The notes under the pieces were generated by a model. That model had not been told where the DNA came from and did not search any database. It saw only the letters and a list, made by a program, of their open reading frames with translations. Made by a program: the position numbers and the translations under genes. Below are positions 26,923-36,713 of a DNA stretch of 64,000 bases, in pieces (position 1 is the first letter of the stretch; the number at the start of each line of letters is the position of its first letter). This DNA comes from Campylobacter mucosalis (GTDB taxonomy: Bacteria; Campylobacterota; Campylobacteria; Campylobacterales; Campylobacteraceae): the NCBI RefSeq assembly GCF_013372205.1, contig NZ_CP053831.1, forward strand, positions 1,302,001 through 1,366,000. The letters are read 5' to 3'.

Positions 26923-29475
26923 TTAGAATTTATAAGAAACTCCAAGTGTTCCATTGTAGTATTGTTCTTTTGCTTTAGCTTTTGCACCAAAGTTAATGTT
27001 TGTGCTTAGATTGTTTGTAATCTTAAACTCAGCACCAGTCTTAAGAGTAATGTATGTATTCTTTTTCTTATCAGCATCAAACACTACATCTTTACTAGAA
27101 CCTACAAATTTTACACTAAGGTCATTTGCACTCTTACTAAGTTCTCTTTCTACACCAGGAGTTATATAAAAGTAGCCTGCATTATCAGTATATACTCTAA
27201 ACTCACTACCAAGTTTTGCTTTTAGTGTCTTTAGAGTTGTATTACCAAATATAGCAGGAACATTACCATCTTCTGTAAAGCCATCATGTTTAATATGAGT
27301 ATATGATAGACCTGCTATAGGTTTAATAAACATAGCATTACCTAAACCAAATACATAACCATACTCAACATCTACATCAAAGAATTTACTATCATACTTT
27401 CCTGTTGAAGTACCTATCTTAGAATCCATTGCATGTCTGCTTAGTTCATTTCTTCCAAATCCATATCCAATCTTAGCATCTATCTCGCTTTGATCAAAGT
27501 AGCTTCTTGAATATACACCAAAGCTATAGTTATCAGATTCACTTCTTACTTGTGAATCTTTTGATTGTACTTTTGCATAGTTGATAAATCCACCAACTAT
27601 AGTGTTATCAAATGCTTTATCATAACCTAGTGTTACACCCCAAATGCTTGGATTAGCAGAGTCTTTTATTTTACCTTTACCACCAAAGATATTACCCCAT
27701 AGGTTATTATCATGGTTAAATCTATTTGTATACTCTTTTATTACACTTGATAGACTATCACCAGCATCAGCAAATGTTTCTCCTTCTAGCTCATTAATAG
27801 CTTGTGCTAGTGCTAGGTCTGCATTAAATGGGTTTGATAGTTTTGCTAAGCGAGTGTTTGTAGCAAGTCCTGTATTAAACATTATGATATCAGTAGATGT
27901 ACCTTTGTTCTGTGATCGTTGGCTTTGCTCTATTGATGTGTTTAGTGCTTTTGCAGTATCAGCAAGTTCTTTTGCATTATATGAGGTTACTATAGATTTT
28001 ACAGTATCATTTGCTAAGACAGTATCAGTAAATGATCCTAATACTTCACCTTGTTTCTCTTCTAGGTTTGCAACCTTTGTTACACCTGTTGCACGAGCAT
28101 TAGCTGCGTTTTTTAGTTCTTGTTGGGCTTTTGCGATTTGGTCACTAGGTTTTTTATCTTTTATAGCTGTATTTAGAGCCTTTGACTTAGCATTTGCGAT
28201 GCCTTCGTCGCTGGTTGCTTTTGCGGATTCGCTTGCATACTTAGCTATAACTTTATTTGCTTCTTTAATTACAGTTTCTGCTTCTGTGACTTTCTCTATT
28301 TTATCTATTACTTTTTCTATTACCTGATTTGCTTCCTTTACTGCTTTTTGAGCACCAGAATTCTGATTATTGCCTATAAGGGAATCTAGGATTTTAGCCT
28401 TATTCTCATCACTAGTTGTATTATCTGCGCCACCATTATCAAAATCATCTTTATTTGCAGTGCCATTCTTTATTCCATTAATGTCCTCTTTGGTTAGTGC
28501 TCTACCATTGTTTGCTTTAGTTTGTAGCTTTACACCTGCATCTATGGCAGCTATTAATGCGTCGGCTTTTGCTTTAACAGCCGCTTCATCATTGCTATTT
28601 TTTTTCTTTGCTTCTTCTAATGTTTTTATGAGCGCATTTACAGTAGTTTCTTGTTTGATTATCCCTGCATTGTCTTTGCTTAGTAACGTTAACTTGTCTT
28701 CACTTACTTCTTTTATGGCTTTGTCTACCGCGGCACGTGCTTCTATAAGAGCAGCTTGCCCGTCTTTCATACTTGCTTTAGCAGCATTTTCCACAAGGCT
28801 TTTATTTTCAATAAATAATAAATATCTGTCATTAGGATTGATAACTTGATCGGCGGGAGTATCTTGCACAACTTTTAACGCTGCTCTATCTATAGCTTTA
28901 AGTCTAACTTTTTGTTCTACATTATGCTGTGCTGTAAAATCTTTTATAAATGCCTCCCAAACATCTCTGTTGTTTTCAGCAAAAATATCTTTTATTTTTT
29001 CTTTATTATCGGCTTTAAAAGTTTCAAGACTTAGGACTAATTCCTGATCGTTGCCACCGTTAACTGCCGTATTACCATCTCCCTTTATAAGTATTTTTAT
29101 TTCTCCTTGTTGAGTTATTGTAAGTGTTGAGCTCTCTTTGGTTACTTTAAGTTTTTTATCTTTATTTTTGATGTCTGCTGTTGCTTTTTGTATTTTTTCT
29201 AATGCGCTGTAAATTTTTGTATTTATATCAGTATCAGTATTGCTTTTATCTCCACTCCAAGTTTTTAATTTATCATAACCTATGGTTCGCAATTCGTTTA
29301 TAGCTTCAACAATTGTATTATAGCCTGCTGTTCTAGTTACTTCATCTTTTTTAATTTCTTCTAGAAGTTCTAATTTGGTTTTCCGAACTTGTTGAGGCTG
29401 GGCTTGTTGAGCCAACGCAACCGTAGATATACTAGCACTTAAAAGTGCAACACATGCAATCTTTGAAAATTTCAT
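26923..29475 (-). CDS. autotransporter copy 4: variable helical passenger, constant beta-barrel
   Basis: The 850-residue protein has the shared signal peptide and the shared residues 450-850, with a distinct passenger at 23-449 that starts Q-Q-A-Q-P-Q-Q. The passenger shares a block with copy 1 (A-D-A-L-I-A-A-I-D-A-G-V-K-L-Q-T-K-A-N-N-G) and the A-E-N-N-R-D-V-W segment with copy 3. It is lysine-rich and helical, likely a rod or coiled-coil surface protein. Its promoter carries G8, as in copy 1. The frame is intact. No function beyond type V secretion can be read. Confidence 0.9.
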   Translation of the reverse strand: MKFSKIACVALLSASISTVALAQQAQPQQVRKTKLELLEEIKKDEVTRTAGYNTIVEAINELRTIGYDKLKTWSGDKSNTDTDINTKIYSALEKIQKATADIKNKDKKLKVTKESSTLTITQQGEIKILIKGDGNTAVNGGNDQELVLSLETFKADNKEKIKDIFAENNRDVWEAFIKDFTAQHNVEQKVRLKAIDRAALKVVQDTPADQVINPNDRYLLFIENKSLVENAAKASMKDGQAALIEARAAVDKAIKEVSEDKLTLLSKDNAGIIKQETTVNALIKTLEEAKKKNSNDEAAVKAKADALIAAIDAGVKLQTKANNGRALTKEDINGIKNGTANKDDFDNGGADNTTSDENKAKILDSLIGNNQNSGAQKAVKEANQVIEKVIDKIEKVTEAETVIKEANKVIAKYASESAKATSDEGIANAKSKALNTAIKDKKPSDQIAKAQQELKNAANARATGVTKVANLEEKQGEVLGSFTDTVLANDTVKSIVTSYNAKELADTAKALNTSIEQSQRSQNKGTSTDIIMFNTGLATNTRLAKLSNPFNADLALAQAINELEGETFADAGDSLSSVIKEYTNRFNHDNNLWGNIFGGKGKIKDSANPSIWGVTLGYDKAFDNTIVGGFINYAKVQSKDSQVRSESDNYSFGVYSRSYFDQSEIDAKIGYGFGRNELSRHAMDSKIGTSTGKYDSKFFDVDVEYGYVFGLGNAMFIKPIAGLSYTHIKHDGFTEDGNVPAIFGNTTLKTLKAKLGSEFRVYTDNAGYFYITPGVERELSKSANDLSVKFVGSSKDVVFDADKKKNTYITLKTGAEFKITNNLSTNINFGAKAKAKEQYYNGTLGVSYKF

Positions 29476-29511
29476 TTTAACTCCTTAAATTATTGTAGAA
29501 ATCACAATGGT

Positions 29512-29543
29512 ATTTTACCCCCCCCACTTAAAGTAATGTTAAA
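29512..29543 (-). promoter_or_regulatory. promoter of autotransporter copy 4 with G8 tract
   Basis: Eight G on the sense strand (C8 at 29518-29525 on the plus strand) directly upstream of TAAAAT, with AACATT 17 bases from it, as in copy 1. Confidence 0.65.
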
Positions 29544-29635
29544 ATTTATAATGCTTTTTAAATAAAGTTTTACTTTTTGATGTTTTTTTAGGTATAAATT
29601 AGATCAATGAGTTAGGATTATAAAGTCATACTCCC

Positions 29636-29665
29636 AAACAGCCAAGACCTAAGTCTTAGCTGTTT
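29636..29665 (-). terminator. fifth copy of the family hairpin, without an autotransporter
   Basis: The same stem and loop as the four others lies about 65 bases past the stop of the DUF4041 gene. The flanking GTTAGGATTATAAAG junction is also present, but the CATA-rich leader and barrel are not. It may be a remnant of a lost fifth copy. Confidence 0.7.
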
Positions 29666-29730
29666 GGGACTTAAACTTATCGTGTATATTCTCACACTTA
29701 CAAGCTAGAGCAGTCATTTTTTTGACTCCG

Positions 29731-31125
29731 CTAGCTATTTTTTCTAAGTCTTAAACTTTCAAAATATTCTTCAGCTAATATCGTTGTTTTAAACTCATAC
29801 TCATCTTTTATTATCTCATCCAATGCTTGTTTGATTTCTTGCAAAGAAACTTTAAAAAATTCTTTTCTAAAATTTACAGCATTTACTCTTGAATTTGCAA
29901 AATATTTATGCAATTGATACTCTACATTAGGTGCATCTTCGCAATATATTATCGCGTGAACATCGAATTTGAATGGCACACTAGCATCTCCTAATTCATC
30001 TATTCTATCCATCGGCTCTAGTCTTCTTGTCATTCCTATTTTATAAACATTTTCTCCAAAACTACCTATATTGCTTATAATGTATATATAGCCCCTTTTT
30101 GTTTGCTGTGCCAAACTAATTGCTCTTTGACTATTTGCTTCTGCTTCTTTTAGCTTTGCTTCAAGCTCTTCTATCTGTTTCTCTTTTAACGCTTTTTCTT
30201 CGCTTGTTGCATATTCTAGCTCCAACTTCACTTTATTTAGTAATTTTTCGTATATTTCTTCCTCTTTTTTCGCATCATCTATAGCTTTTTGATATTCTGC
30301 ATTTGCTCTTTTTTCTTCATTCATACGCTCTCTTATAAGTATCTGTTCTTCTTTTTCTTCTTGTTTTTTTAATTTATATTGATACACCAATTCACACTCT
30401 TGCATTTTTAATTCAATATATTTATCATTAAACACAATTTCAAGAGTTGGCGATATTTTTTCTATTTCAGTTGCTAGTCCCCAAATTTTTTCTAAAGTTT
30501 TACTAAAATTTGACGGCGTTACCTTTTCTATTAAAAAATCACACTCGATATTATATGTTTTTATCATCAACTTTGACGTGTTTTTAAATATCTGATTATT
30601 TAAAGATGTAAAATTTGTTATGATGTTATTTTCTGCGTATTCTATTGCCACCTTATCTGTTATCATCTTTTTTTGTTTGTTCCGATTTATTTTTATAGCT
30701 TCTACAAACGATTGGGACATTTCGTATAGATAATTTGGAGTTTCAAAATGTCCATACCCTATCAACTCATCTATACGAGAATACAAGTCAGCTTTATTTA
30801 TTAACTCTTTTAGTTTTATCTCATTTTTTGATATATCTTTTTCTATTTTTGATAATTTGCTAATTTTTTGCTTTACTTGGTTTAAATTATCTTTTACATA
30901 TAAAATTTCTTTTTCTTCTCGTGCGAATTTATCTATACTCGTTATCAACTCTTGATTTCGTTGATTTAAATTTTGATTTTTTGTATTTAATTTTTTATTT
31001 TCTTCGAATATTTCTTCATATTTTTTTCTAACACCATTAAACATATCTGCTTTACCTAAGCCTTTTTTATATCCACAATAAGCAGATACACCCACTATAA
31101 CTAAAATAGTAATCAAACCTTCCAT
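29731..31125 (-). CDS. DUF4041 / T5orf172 (GIY-YIG-like) protein with N-terminal membrane anchor
   Basis: The 464-residue protein has one N-terminal membrane segment (about 3-20), coiled coils at about 30-110 and 240-345, and a DUF4041-like part between them. A C-terminal GIY-YIG-superfamily domain of the T5orf172/Mug113 type runs from 345: Y-I-Y-I at 346-349, Y-K-I-G at 361-364, R367/R368, R374, and an acidic/His region E402 and H406. This architecture is common in phage, plasmid and defence-associated loci, and its biochemical role is not settled. Nuclease activity is inferred from the fold. The start is 11 bases after the stop of a 44-codon gene, with AAAGGA overlapping that stop. Confidence 0.8.
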   Translation of the reverse strand: MEGLITILVIVGVSAYCGYKKGLGKADMFNGVRKKYEEIFEENKKLNTKNQNLNQRNQELITSIDKFAREEKEILYVKDNLNQVKQKISKLSKIEKDISKNEIKLKELINKADLYSRIDELIGYGHFETPNYLYEMSQSFVEAIKINRNKQKKMITDKVAIEYAENNIITNFTSLNNQIFKNTSKLMIKTYNIECDFLIEKVTPSNFSKTLEKIWGLATEIEKISPTLEIVFNDKYIELKMQECELVYQYKLKKQEEKEEQILIRERMNEEKRANAEYQKAIDDAKKEEEIYEKLLNKVKLELEYATSEEKALKEKQIEELEAKLKEAEANSQRAISLAQQTKRGYIYIISNIGSFGENVYKIGMTRRLEPMDRIDELGDASVPFKFDVHAIIYCEDAPNVEYQLHKYFANSRVNAVNFRKEFFKVSLQEIKQALDEIIKDEYEFKTTILAEEYFESLRLRKNS

Positions 31126-31136
31126 AGCAAAATCCT

Positions 31137-31271
31137 TTACTTAAAATTATTTTTTATATATTTTTCATAAAGCTTGGCACGTGATTCTTCTTTTTTTTCT
31201 AATACCCGCTTAGCTCTATCGATCATTCTTTTTAGCCGATCTCTATTTTCTTTGTTGTTTTGTACTTTCAT
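31137..31271 (-). CDS. 44-residue basic/acidic helical peptide upstream of the DUF4041 gene
   Basis: ATG 31271 has a very strong ribosome site (AAAGGAGGAGGT) and opens a 44-codon frame ending TAA at 31137. The product is a charged, likely single-helix peptide (M-K-V-Q-N-N-K-E-N-R ... K-Y-I-K-N-N-F-K) with no domain I recognise. It lies 11 bases before the DUF4041 gene and probably shares its mRNA. A regulatory or partner role for the nuclease-like protein is possible but unproven. Confidence 0.65.
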   Translation of the reverse strand: MKVQNNKENRDRLKRMIDRAKRVLEKKEESRAKLYEKYIKNNFK

Positions 31272-31619
31272 ACCTCCTCCTTTATGTCGTTTAGCTTGAT
31301 TATGAAGTCATTTAGGGCTTTTTTGTTGCCATAACTCTTAAGTACCTAAATTTGATGCGTTTGCCACCTTTTTCAGTACCGTCTACAATTATATCTATTA
31401 CTATTCTTTATGGAATTATACAATCTTAAACTTATTTAAAGGTTTAAGATTAAACATAGCTACATAAGCAAGAAATAATAGGGAGCTAACCACAAACCTT
31501 ATACTAGATTGGTATCAAAACAAAACCGTGGTGATGTAATTTACTTTTTAAGATCCAGCGCAACATATTAACATTAAATATTGATTAAAGAGGGATTAAA
31601 ATGGATTTTTAAATAAAAG
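31272..31619. other. gene-free stretch with coding remnants and an inverted repeat
   Basis: I find no intact gene in these 348 bases. Just upstream of the 44-codon gene, the minus strand has two short overlapping frames. One includes K-G-G-K-R-I-K-F-R-Y-L-R-V-M-A-T-K-K-P. The other, K-S-Y-G-N-K-K-A-L-N-D-F-I-I-K-L-N-D-I-K, ends in TGA overlapping the ATG. Together they look like a frameshifted gene tail. A perfect 10-base inverted repeat AATCTTAAAC/GTTTAAGATT sits at 31422-31451 with a 10-base loop. Confidence 0.5.
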
Positions 31620-31694
31620 TGGCTCCGGATGCTGGATTCGAACCAGCGACCAATCGGTTAACAGCCGACTACTCTACCGCTGAGCTAATCCGGA
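31620..31694 (-). tRNA. tRNA-Asn (GTT)
   Basis: The minus strand folds as a tRNA. The acceptor is TCCGGAT paired with ATCCGGA, the D-arm is GCTCAGCGGTAGAGTA, the anticodon loop is CTGTTAACC with anticodon GTT, and the T-arm is GCTGGTTCGAATCCAGC. G and an encoded CCA end at 31620. It sits at the border between the accessory island and core genes, with its 3' end facing the island. Confidence 0.95.
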
Positions 31695-31750
31695 ATGCTT
31701 ATGAATGAAGTTGCAATTTTATATAAAAAAAACTTTTTTGTCAATAAAAT

Positions 31751-31781
31751 TTAGCTTAAATTTCACAATTTAAGCTAAAAA
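31751..31781 (-). terminator. terminator after prs
   Basis: A perfect 12-base stem TTAGCTTAAATT/AATTTAAGCTAA (31751-31762 and 31767-31778) has a 4-base loop and lies just after the prs stop, with ATTTTATTG beyond it on the minus strand. Confidence 0.7.
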
Positions 31782-31782
31782 A

Positions 31783-32712
31783 TCAAACAAATAAGCCATT
31801 TACGCTTTCATTATGATAAATTCGTCTAATTGTTTCGCCAAAAAGCGGTGCAACACTAACAACCTTTATACACCCAAGCTCCTCTTTTAAAGGTATGGTA
31901 TCTGTCACAACAAGCTCATCAAGATAGCCCATTTTTAGGTTATCATACGCAGCACCACTTAGTACAGGATGTGTACAAAACGCCATTACACTAGTTGCTC
32001 CACGCTCTTTAAATGCTTTTGCGGCTTTTACTATCGTTCCTGCGGTATCTATCATATCATCAACTAGTATCACATCTTTACCATTTACGTCGCCGATGAT
32101 ATTCATTACTTCGCTCTCATTTGCCTTTTCGCGACGCTTATCGACTATAACCATATCAAGCTCTAGTTTTTTTGCTAACGCCCTAGCTCTAGCAACACCA
32201 CCCACATCTGGACTTGCGACAATTGGATTTGGCAGGTTTTTAGCCTTTACATAGTCGTTAAAAACAATACTTCCATAAAGGTTATCAACTGGAATGTCAA
32301 AAAAGCCCTGAATTTGCCCAGCGTGTAAATCCATCGTAACAACGCGGTCAATCCCAGCTACTTGCATCATATTTGCAACAAGTTTTGCGGTTATCGGCAC
32401 TCTTGGTGCAGCCTTTCTATCTTGTCTTGCATAGCCAAAATATGGCACTATCGCAGTTATAGAACTAGCAGAGCTTCGCTTAAGTGCGTCTGTGAGTATT
32501 AAAAGTTCCATTAAATTTATATTTGCAGGAGCACAGGTTGGCTGGATAACAAACACATCTTTGCCACGCACACTTTCGCCTATTTGAACGCTAATTTCGC
32601 CGTCGCTAAAACGCTTAATACTAGCCTCACTAAGAGGAAGAGAAAGATACTGTGCTATCTTTTTTGAAAATTCCAAATTTGCTGTTCCTGAAAAAATTTT
32701 GTAGCCTCTCAT
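31783..32712 (-). CDS. prs: ribose-phosphate pyrophosphokinase
   Basis: Prs makes PRPP from ribose 5-phosphate and ATP, feeding purine, pyrimidine, histidine, tryptophan and NAD synthesis. The protein has the [14 protein letters not shown] signature, the R-Q-D-R-K metal/ATP region and the PRPP loop [11 protein letters not shown] start at ATG 32712 (AAGG upstream, M-R-G-Y-K-I-F-S-G), which gives the family length of 309. A longer frame to 32784 adds 24 residues not seen in the family. It lies 86 bases after fabI. An 8-base hairpin with one G-T wobble (32776-32793) is in that gap. Confidence 0.96.
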   Translation of the reverse strand: MRGYKIFSGTANLEFSKKIAQYLSLPLSEASIKRFSDGEISVQIGESVRGKDVFVIQPTCAPANINLMELLILTDALKRSSASSITAIVPYFGYARQDRKAAPRVPITAKLVANMMQVAGIDRVVTMDLHAGQIQGFFDIPVDNLYGSIVFNDYVKAKNLPNPIVASPDVGGVARARALAKKLELDMVIVDKRREKANESEVMNIIGDVNGKDVILVDDMIDTAGTIVKAAKAFKERGATSVMAFCTHPVLSGAAYDNLKMGYLDELVVTDTIPLKEELGCIKVVSVAPLFGETIRRIYHNESVNGLFV

Positions 32713-32798
32713 AAAAAACCTTGAATAAAAATTTTGAGTTATTTTAGCCAAAACGAGCTTAAGCTTGTAAATTCCAGGAGTCAAATGACCCCTAGATT

Positions 32799-33659
<861 letters not shown>

Positions 33660-33752
33660 TTAAATGAGCTTGAAATTTTACCTAGCAGACTAAATGTTTA
33701 GCTTACGCAAAATTTTCGCTACACAACCCTAAAAATCACTCTATTTTAAAAT

Positions 33753-34436
33753 TTAGCTTTTAGCCGTGCTAATTAAATTTAAAAAATTACTAGCATCCCA
33801 ACTAGCAGTGCCAACTAAAACGCCACCACAACTATCAATATTGCAAATTTCGGCAATATTTTTAGCATTTACACTTCCGCCATACAAAAGTGGTGCGTGA
33901 GTTAAAGTAGCTAAAAACTCTAAAATTTCAGCTATCTGCTTGGTGTCTGCACTCTTTCCGGTGCCTATTGCCCAAATTGGCTCATAAGCTATAACTAAAT
34001 TTTTATAATCTAGGTCAATGTTGCTAAGCTGTTTGGTTAAAAACTCCTTTGTTTCTTTGCTCTCAAACACCTGCAAACTCTCGCCCACGCAGTAAACTAT
34101 CGTCCAGTTGTTTTTAACAGCAAAATCAAATTTCGCCCTTAAAAACTCCTCGCTTTCGCCTAAAATTTCACGTCTTTCTGAGTGTCCGATCAAAACATTT
34201 TTTATCCCAAACTCATCAAGCATAGCTTTGCCAATCTCGCCAGTAAACGCCCCACTCTCACACGGATAGAAATTTTGTGCTCCAAGGGCAAATTTAAACT
34301 CACCCTCCAAAAAAGCACTAGCAGGTGCAAATACTAGAACATTTTCATCTGCATTTAGCTCCTGCTCTAAAGTTAGAGCGTATTCGTTAAAGCTATTTCT
34401 GGTGTGATTGCACTTTAAGTTGGCCGCAAAAATCAC
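33753..34436 (-). CDS. tpiA: triose-phosphate isomerase
   Basis: TpiA interconverts DHAP and glyceraldehyde 3-phosphate, serving gluconeogenesis in Campylobacter, which lacks phosphofructokinase. The 227-residue protein has the N-terminal A-A-N-L-K-C-N, catalytic histidine in I-G-H-S-E-R-R, catalytic glutamate in [11 protein letters not shown] and the Y-G-G-S-V phosphate loop. It is about 20 residues shorter than the usual 250, as in relatives. The GTG start overlaps the pgk stop by four bases. Confidence 0.96.
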   Translation of the reverse strand: MIFAANLKCNHTRNSFNEYALTLEQELNADENVLVFAPASAFLEGEFKFALGAQNFYPCESGAFTGEIGKAMLDEFGIKNVLIGHSERREILGESEEFLRAKFDFAVKNNWTIVYCVGESLQVFESKETKEFLTKQLSNIDLDYKNLVIAYEPIWAIGTGKSADTKQIAEILEFLATLTHAPLLYGGSVNAKNIAEICNIDSCGGVLVGTASWDASNFLNLISTAKS

Positions 34437-35638
34437 GCTTCAACCCTTTTTCTTAGCGGTTTTACGCCTGGTAGCTCTTTGCCTTCAATTAACTCCAAAC
34501 TTGCTCCTCCACCAGTTGATATAAACGTCATCTCATCGGCATCTCCGGCACGAGCTACGACGTCTGCGGTATCTCCACCGCCCACAACGGTTGTTGCGTG
34601 AGTTTCAGCTATACAGTGGCTTATTTTTATGCTACCTTTTGAAAATTTATCCATCTCAAACACACCCATAGGTCCGTTCCACCAAATGGTTTGAGCGTCT
34701 ATTAGTGCCTCTTGAAACAGTCTTATACTAGCAGGTCCTATATCAAGTCCCATCCAACCAGCTGGAATTTCTTGAGCTGTTACAAATTTTACAGCACTCT
34801 CATTTGAAAAGCTTTGAGCTGCGACTACATCGACAGGCAAATAAATTTTAACCCCCAACTCCTTACCTTTTTTAAGCACCATAAGTGCCTCGTCAATAAG
34901 CTCCTCTTCAAGTAGCGAGTTGCCGATATTTTCACCAAGAGCCTTTAAAAATGTAAAAGCCATACCGCCACCAATTATTAGCTTATCAACACGTGGAAGT
35001 AGATTTTTTAAAGCCTGAAGTTTGCCACTTACCTTACTTCCGCCAACTACCGCCACAAATGGACGTGCTGGTTTTTTAATAAGCTTTTCGGCAAAATTTA
35101 TCTCTTTTTGAAGCAAAAATCCAGCAGCCTTTGTGTTATCATCATAAAATTTTGTTATAGCTTCAACCGAACTATGAGCTCTGTGACAAACACCAAAAGC
35201 GTCATTTATGTAAATTTCACCAAACTCGCTTAAAGCTTTTGCCAAAGCTTCGTCGTTTTTGGTTTCGCCCTTTTCAAAACGTAAATTTTCAATAAGTAAA
35301 ATTTCACCAGCTTTTAGGTTTTTAGCCTTCATCTTAGCGTCATCTCCTATGACATCTTTTGCCATTATGACATCTTGATGAAGTAAAAATGACAAACGCT
35401 TTGCCACTGGCTTTAGCGAAAACGCGTCTTCATAGCCATTTTTTGGGCGTCCCAAATGCGAAGCCAAAACGATTTTACAGCCCTGATCAAGGCAGTATTT
35501 TATGGTTGGAAGTGAGGTAAAAATTCTCCTATCGTCAGTTATGTTGCCAAACTCGTCCATCGGCACGTTAAAATCACACCTTATAAATACGCTCTTACCA
35601 GCGATATCGATATCTTTTACCAAGATTATGCTGTCCAT
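34433..35638 (-). CDS. pgk: phosphoglycerate kinase
   Basis: The 401-residue protein has the typical R-C-D-F-N-V-P substrate motif, S-H-L-G-R-P, a G-G-S-K-V nucleotide region and G-G-G-D-T-A near the end. It interconverts 1,3-bisphosphoglycerate and 3-phosphoglycerate. Its ATG overlaps the gapA stop by one base and its stop overlaps tpiA, so the three are co-translated. Confidence 0.97.
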   Translation of the reverse strand: MDSIILVKDIDIAGKSVFIRCDFNVPMDEFGNITDDRRIFTSLPTIKYCLDQGCKIVLASHLGRPKNGYEDAFSLKPVAKRLSFLLHQDVIMAKDVIGDDAKMKAKNLKAGEILLIENLRFEKGETKNDEALAKALSEFGEIYINDAFGVCHRAHSSVEAITKFYDDNTKAAGFLLQKEINFAEKLIKKPARPFVAVVGGSKVSGKLQALKNLLPRVDKLIIGGGMAFTFLKALGENIGNSLLEEELIDEALMVLKKGKELGVKIYLPVDVVAAQSFSNESAVKFVTAQEIPAGWMGLDIGPASIRLFQEALIDAQTIWWNGPMGVFEMDKFSKGSIKISHCIAETHATTVVGGGDTADVVARAGDADEMTFISTGGGASLELIEGKELPGVKPLRKRVEA

Positions 35639-36636
35639 TATTTACCCCCTACAAACACGCCCATATCGACCAAACGTGCGGAGTAACCCCACTCATTGTC
35701 ATACCAAGCGATCACTTTTACAAGATCATCACATACAACTTGCGTAGTATCAGGCACAAAGATAGAGCTTGCTGGATGAGTCATAAAATCGCTTGAAACA
35801 AGATACTCGTCATCTATGAAAATTTTATCTTTAAAATTCTCTCTTGAAGCAACTCTAAATGCTTCGTTTACATCCTCTACGCTAACCTTTGTTTTTAAAA
35901 CAGCAGTCAAATCAACAAGCGAAACGTTTGGCACTGGCACACGTATAGCACCGCCGTTTAATTTACCAAGCAAATGTGGCATAACCTTGCCGATAGCTCT
36001 TGCTGCACCTGTTGTGGTTGGGATTAAATTTACAGCTGCCGCACGAGAACGCCTAAAATCCTTAGCTTTGACATCTAAAATACTTTGTCCGTTTGTATAT
36101 GCGTGAATAGTAGTCATAAGCCCTTTTTCTACACCAAATTTATCATCTAGGACTTTTACGACAGGGGCGAGACAGTTTGTGGTGCAACTTGCGTTTGATA
36201 TGATAGCTTCGCCTTTGTAGCTATCTGTGTTAACACCTATTACATACATTGGCGTATCATCTTTTGCAGGGGCTGACATTACCACCTTTTTAACACCATT
36301 TGCTATAAATGGCTCACACTTCTCTTTTGTTAAATTTGCACCAGTACACTCAAGCACAACATCTGCACCATAACTGGCAAAATCAAGCTCATTTGCGTCA
36401 CGAGTTGAAAAAACTCTTATTTTTTTGCCATCAACTTCAATATAATCATCATTTATAACTCTAACATCGTGCTTAAACTCCCCGTGCACGGTGTCAAATT
36501 TTAGCAAATAACGTGTCATATCACGCTTTGCTGTATCATTTATCGCCACAAGCTCGCAGTCACTACGCTCAAGGATAATACGTGCTGCACACCTACCTAT
36601 CCTACCAAAGCCGTTTATTGCGATTTTAACTGACAT
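35638..36636 (-). CDS. gapA: glyceraldehyde-3-phosphate dehydrogenase
   Basis: The 332-residue protein has the Rossmann motif N-G-F-G-R-I-G-R at its N-terminus and the catalytic cysteine in [10 protein letters not shown]. The T-G-A-A-R-A-I-G substrate loop and W-Y-D-N-E-W-G-Y-S near the C-terminus are also present. It heads gapA-pgk-tpiA-fabI-prs. AGGAG precedes the ATG, and a -10-like TATTAT lies on the minus strand at 36659-36654. It is divergent from nadD. Confidence 0.97.
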   Translation of the reverse strand: MSVKIAINGFGRIGRCAARIILERSDCELVAINDTAKRDMTRYLLKFDTVHGEFKHDVRVINDDYIEVDGKKIRVFSTRDANELDFASYGADVVLECTGANLTKEKCEPFIANGVKKVVMSAPAKDDTPMYVIGVNTDSYKGEAIISNASCTTNCLAPVVKVLDDKFGVEKGLMTTIHAYTNGQSILDVKAKDFRRSRAAAVNLIPTTTGAARAIGKVMPHLLGKLNGGAIRVPVPNVSLVDLTAVLKTKVSVEDVNEAFRVASRENFKDKIFIDDEYLVSSDFMTHPASSIFVPDTTQVVCDDLVKVIAWYDNEWGYSARLVDMGVFVGGK

Positions 36637-36713
36637 TTTAGCTCCTTACTGATATAATAGGTCCAAATTTTACAAAAAACAAATTTAGAAACGTATAAAT
36701 AAGGCAAAATTTT

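Larger units (their letters stand above)
26816..29610 (-). repeat. tandem unit 3 (autotransporter copy 4)
   Basis: Last unit of the tandem array, 2795 bases. Its outer boundary is followed at 29611 by one more copy of the junction and hairpin without an autotransporter gene, as expected at the edge of a duplication. Confidence 0.8.

Noticed and set aside
18280-29475. C. fetus-type S-layer (sap) system
   Set aside because: Sap proteins have no signal peptide, leave by type I secretion and share their N-termini. These have a Sec signal and a C-terminal beta-barrel, and no invertase is present.
31620-31694. tRNA-Asn as an attachment site of an integrated element
   Set aside because: I found no second copy of the tRNA 3' end in the island and no integrase gene, so integration here is only a possibility.
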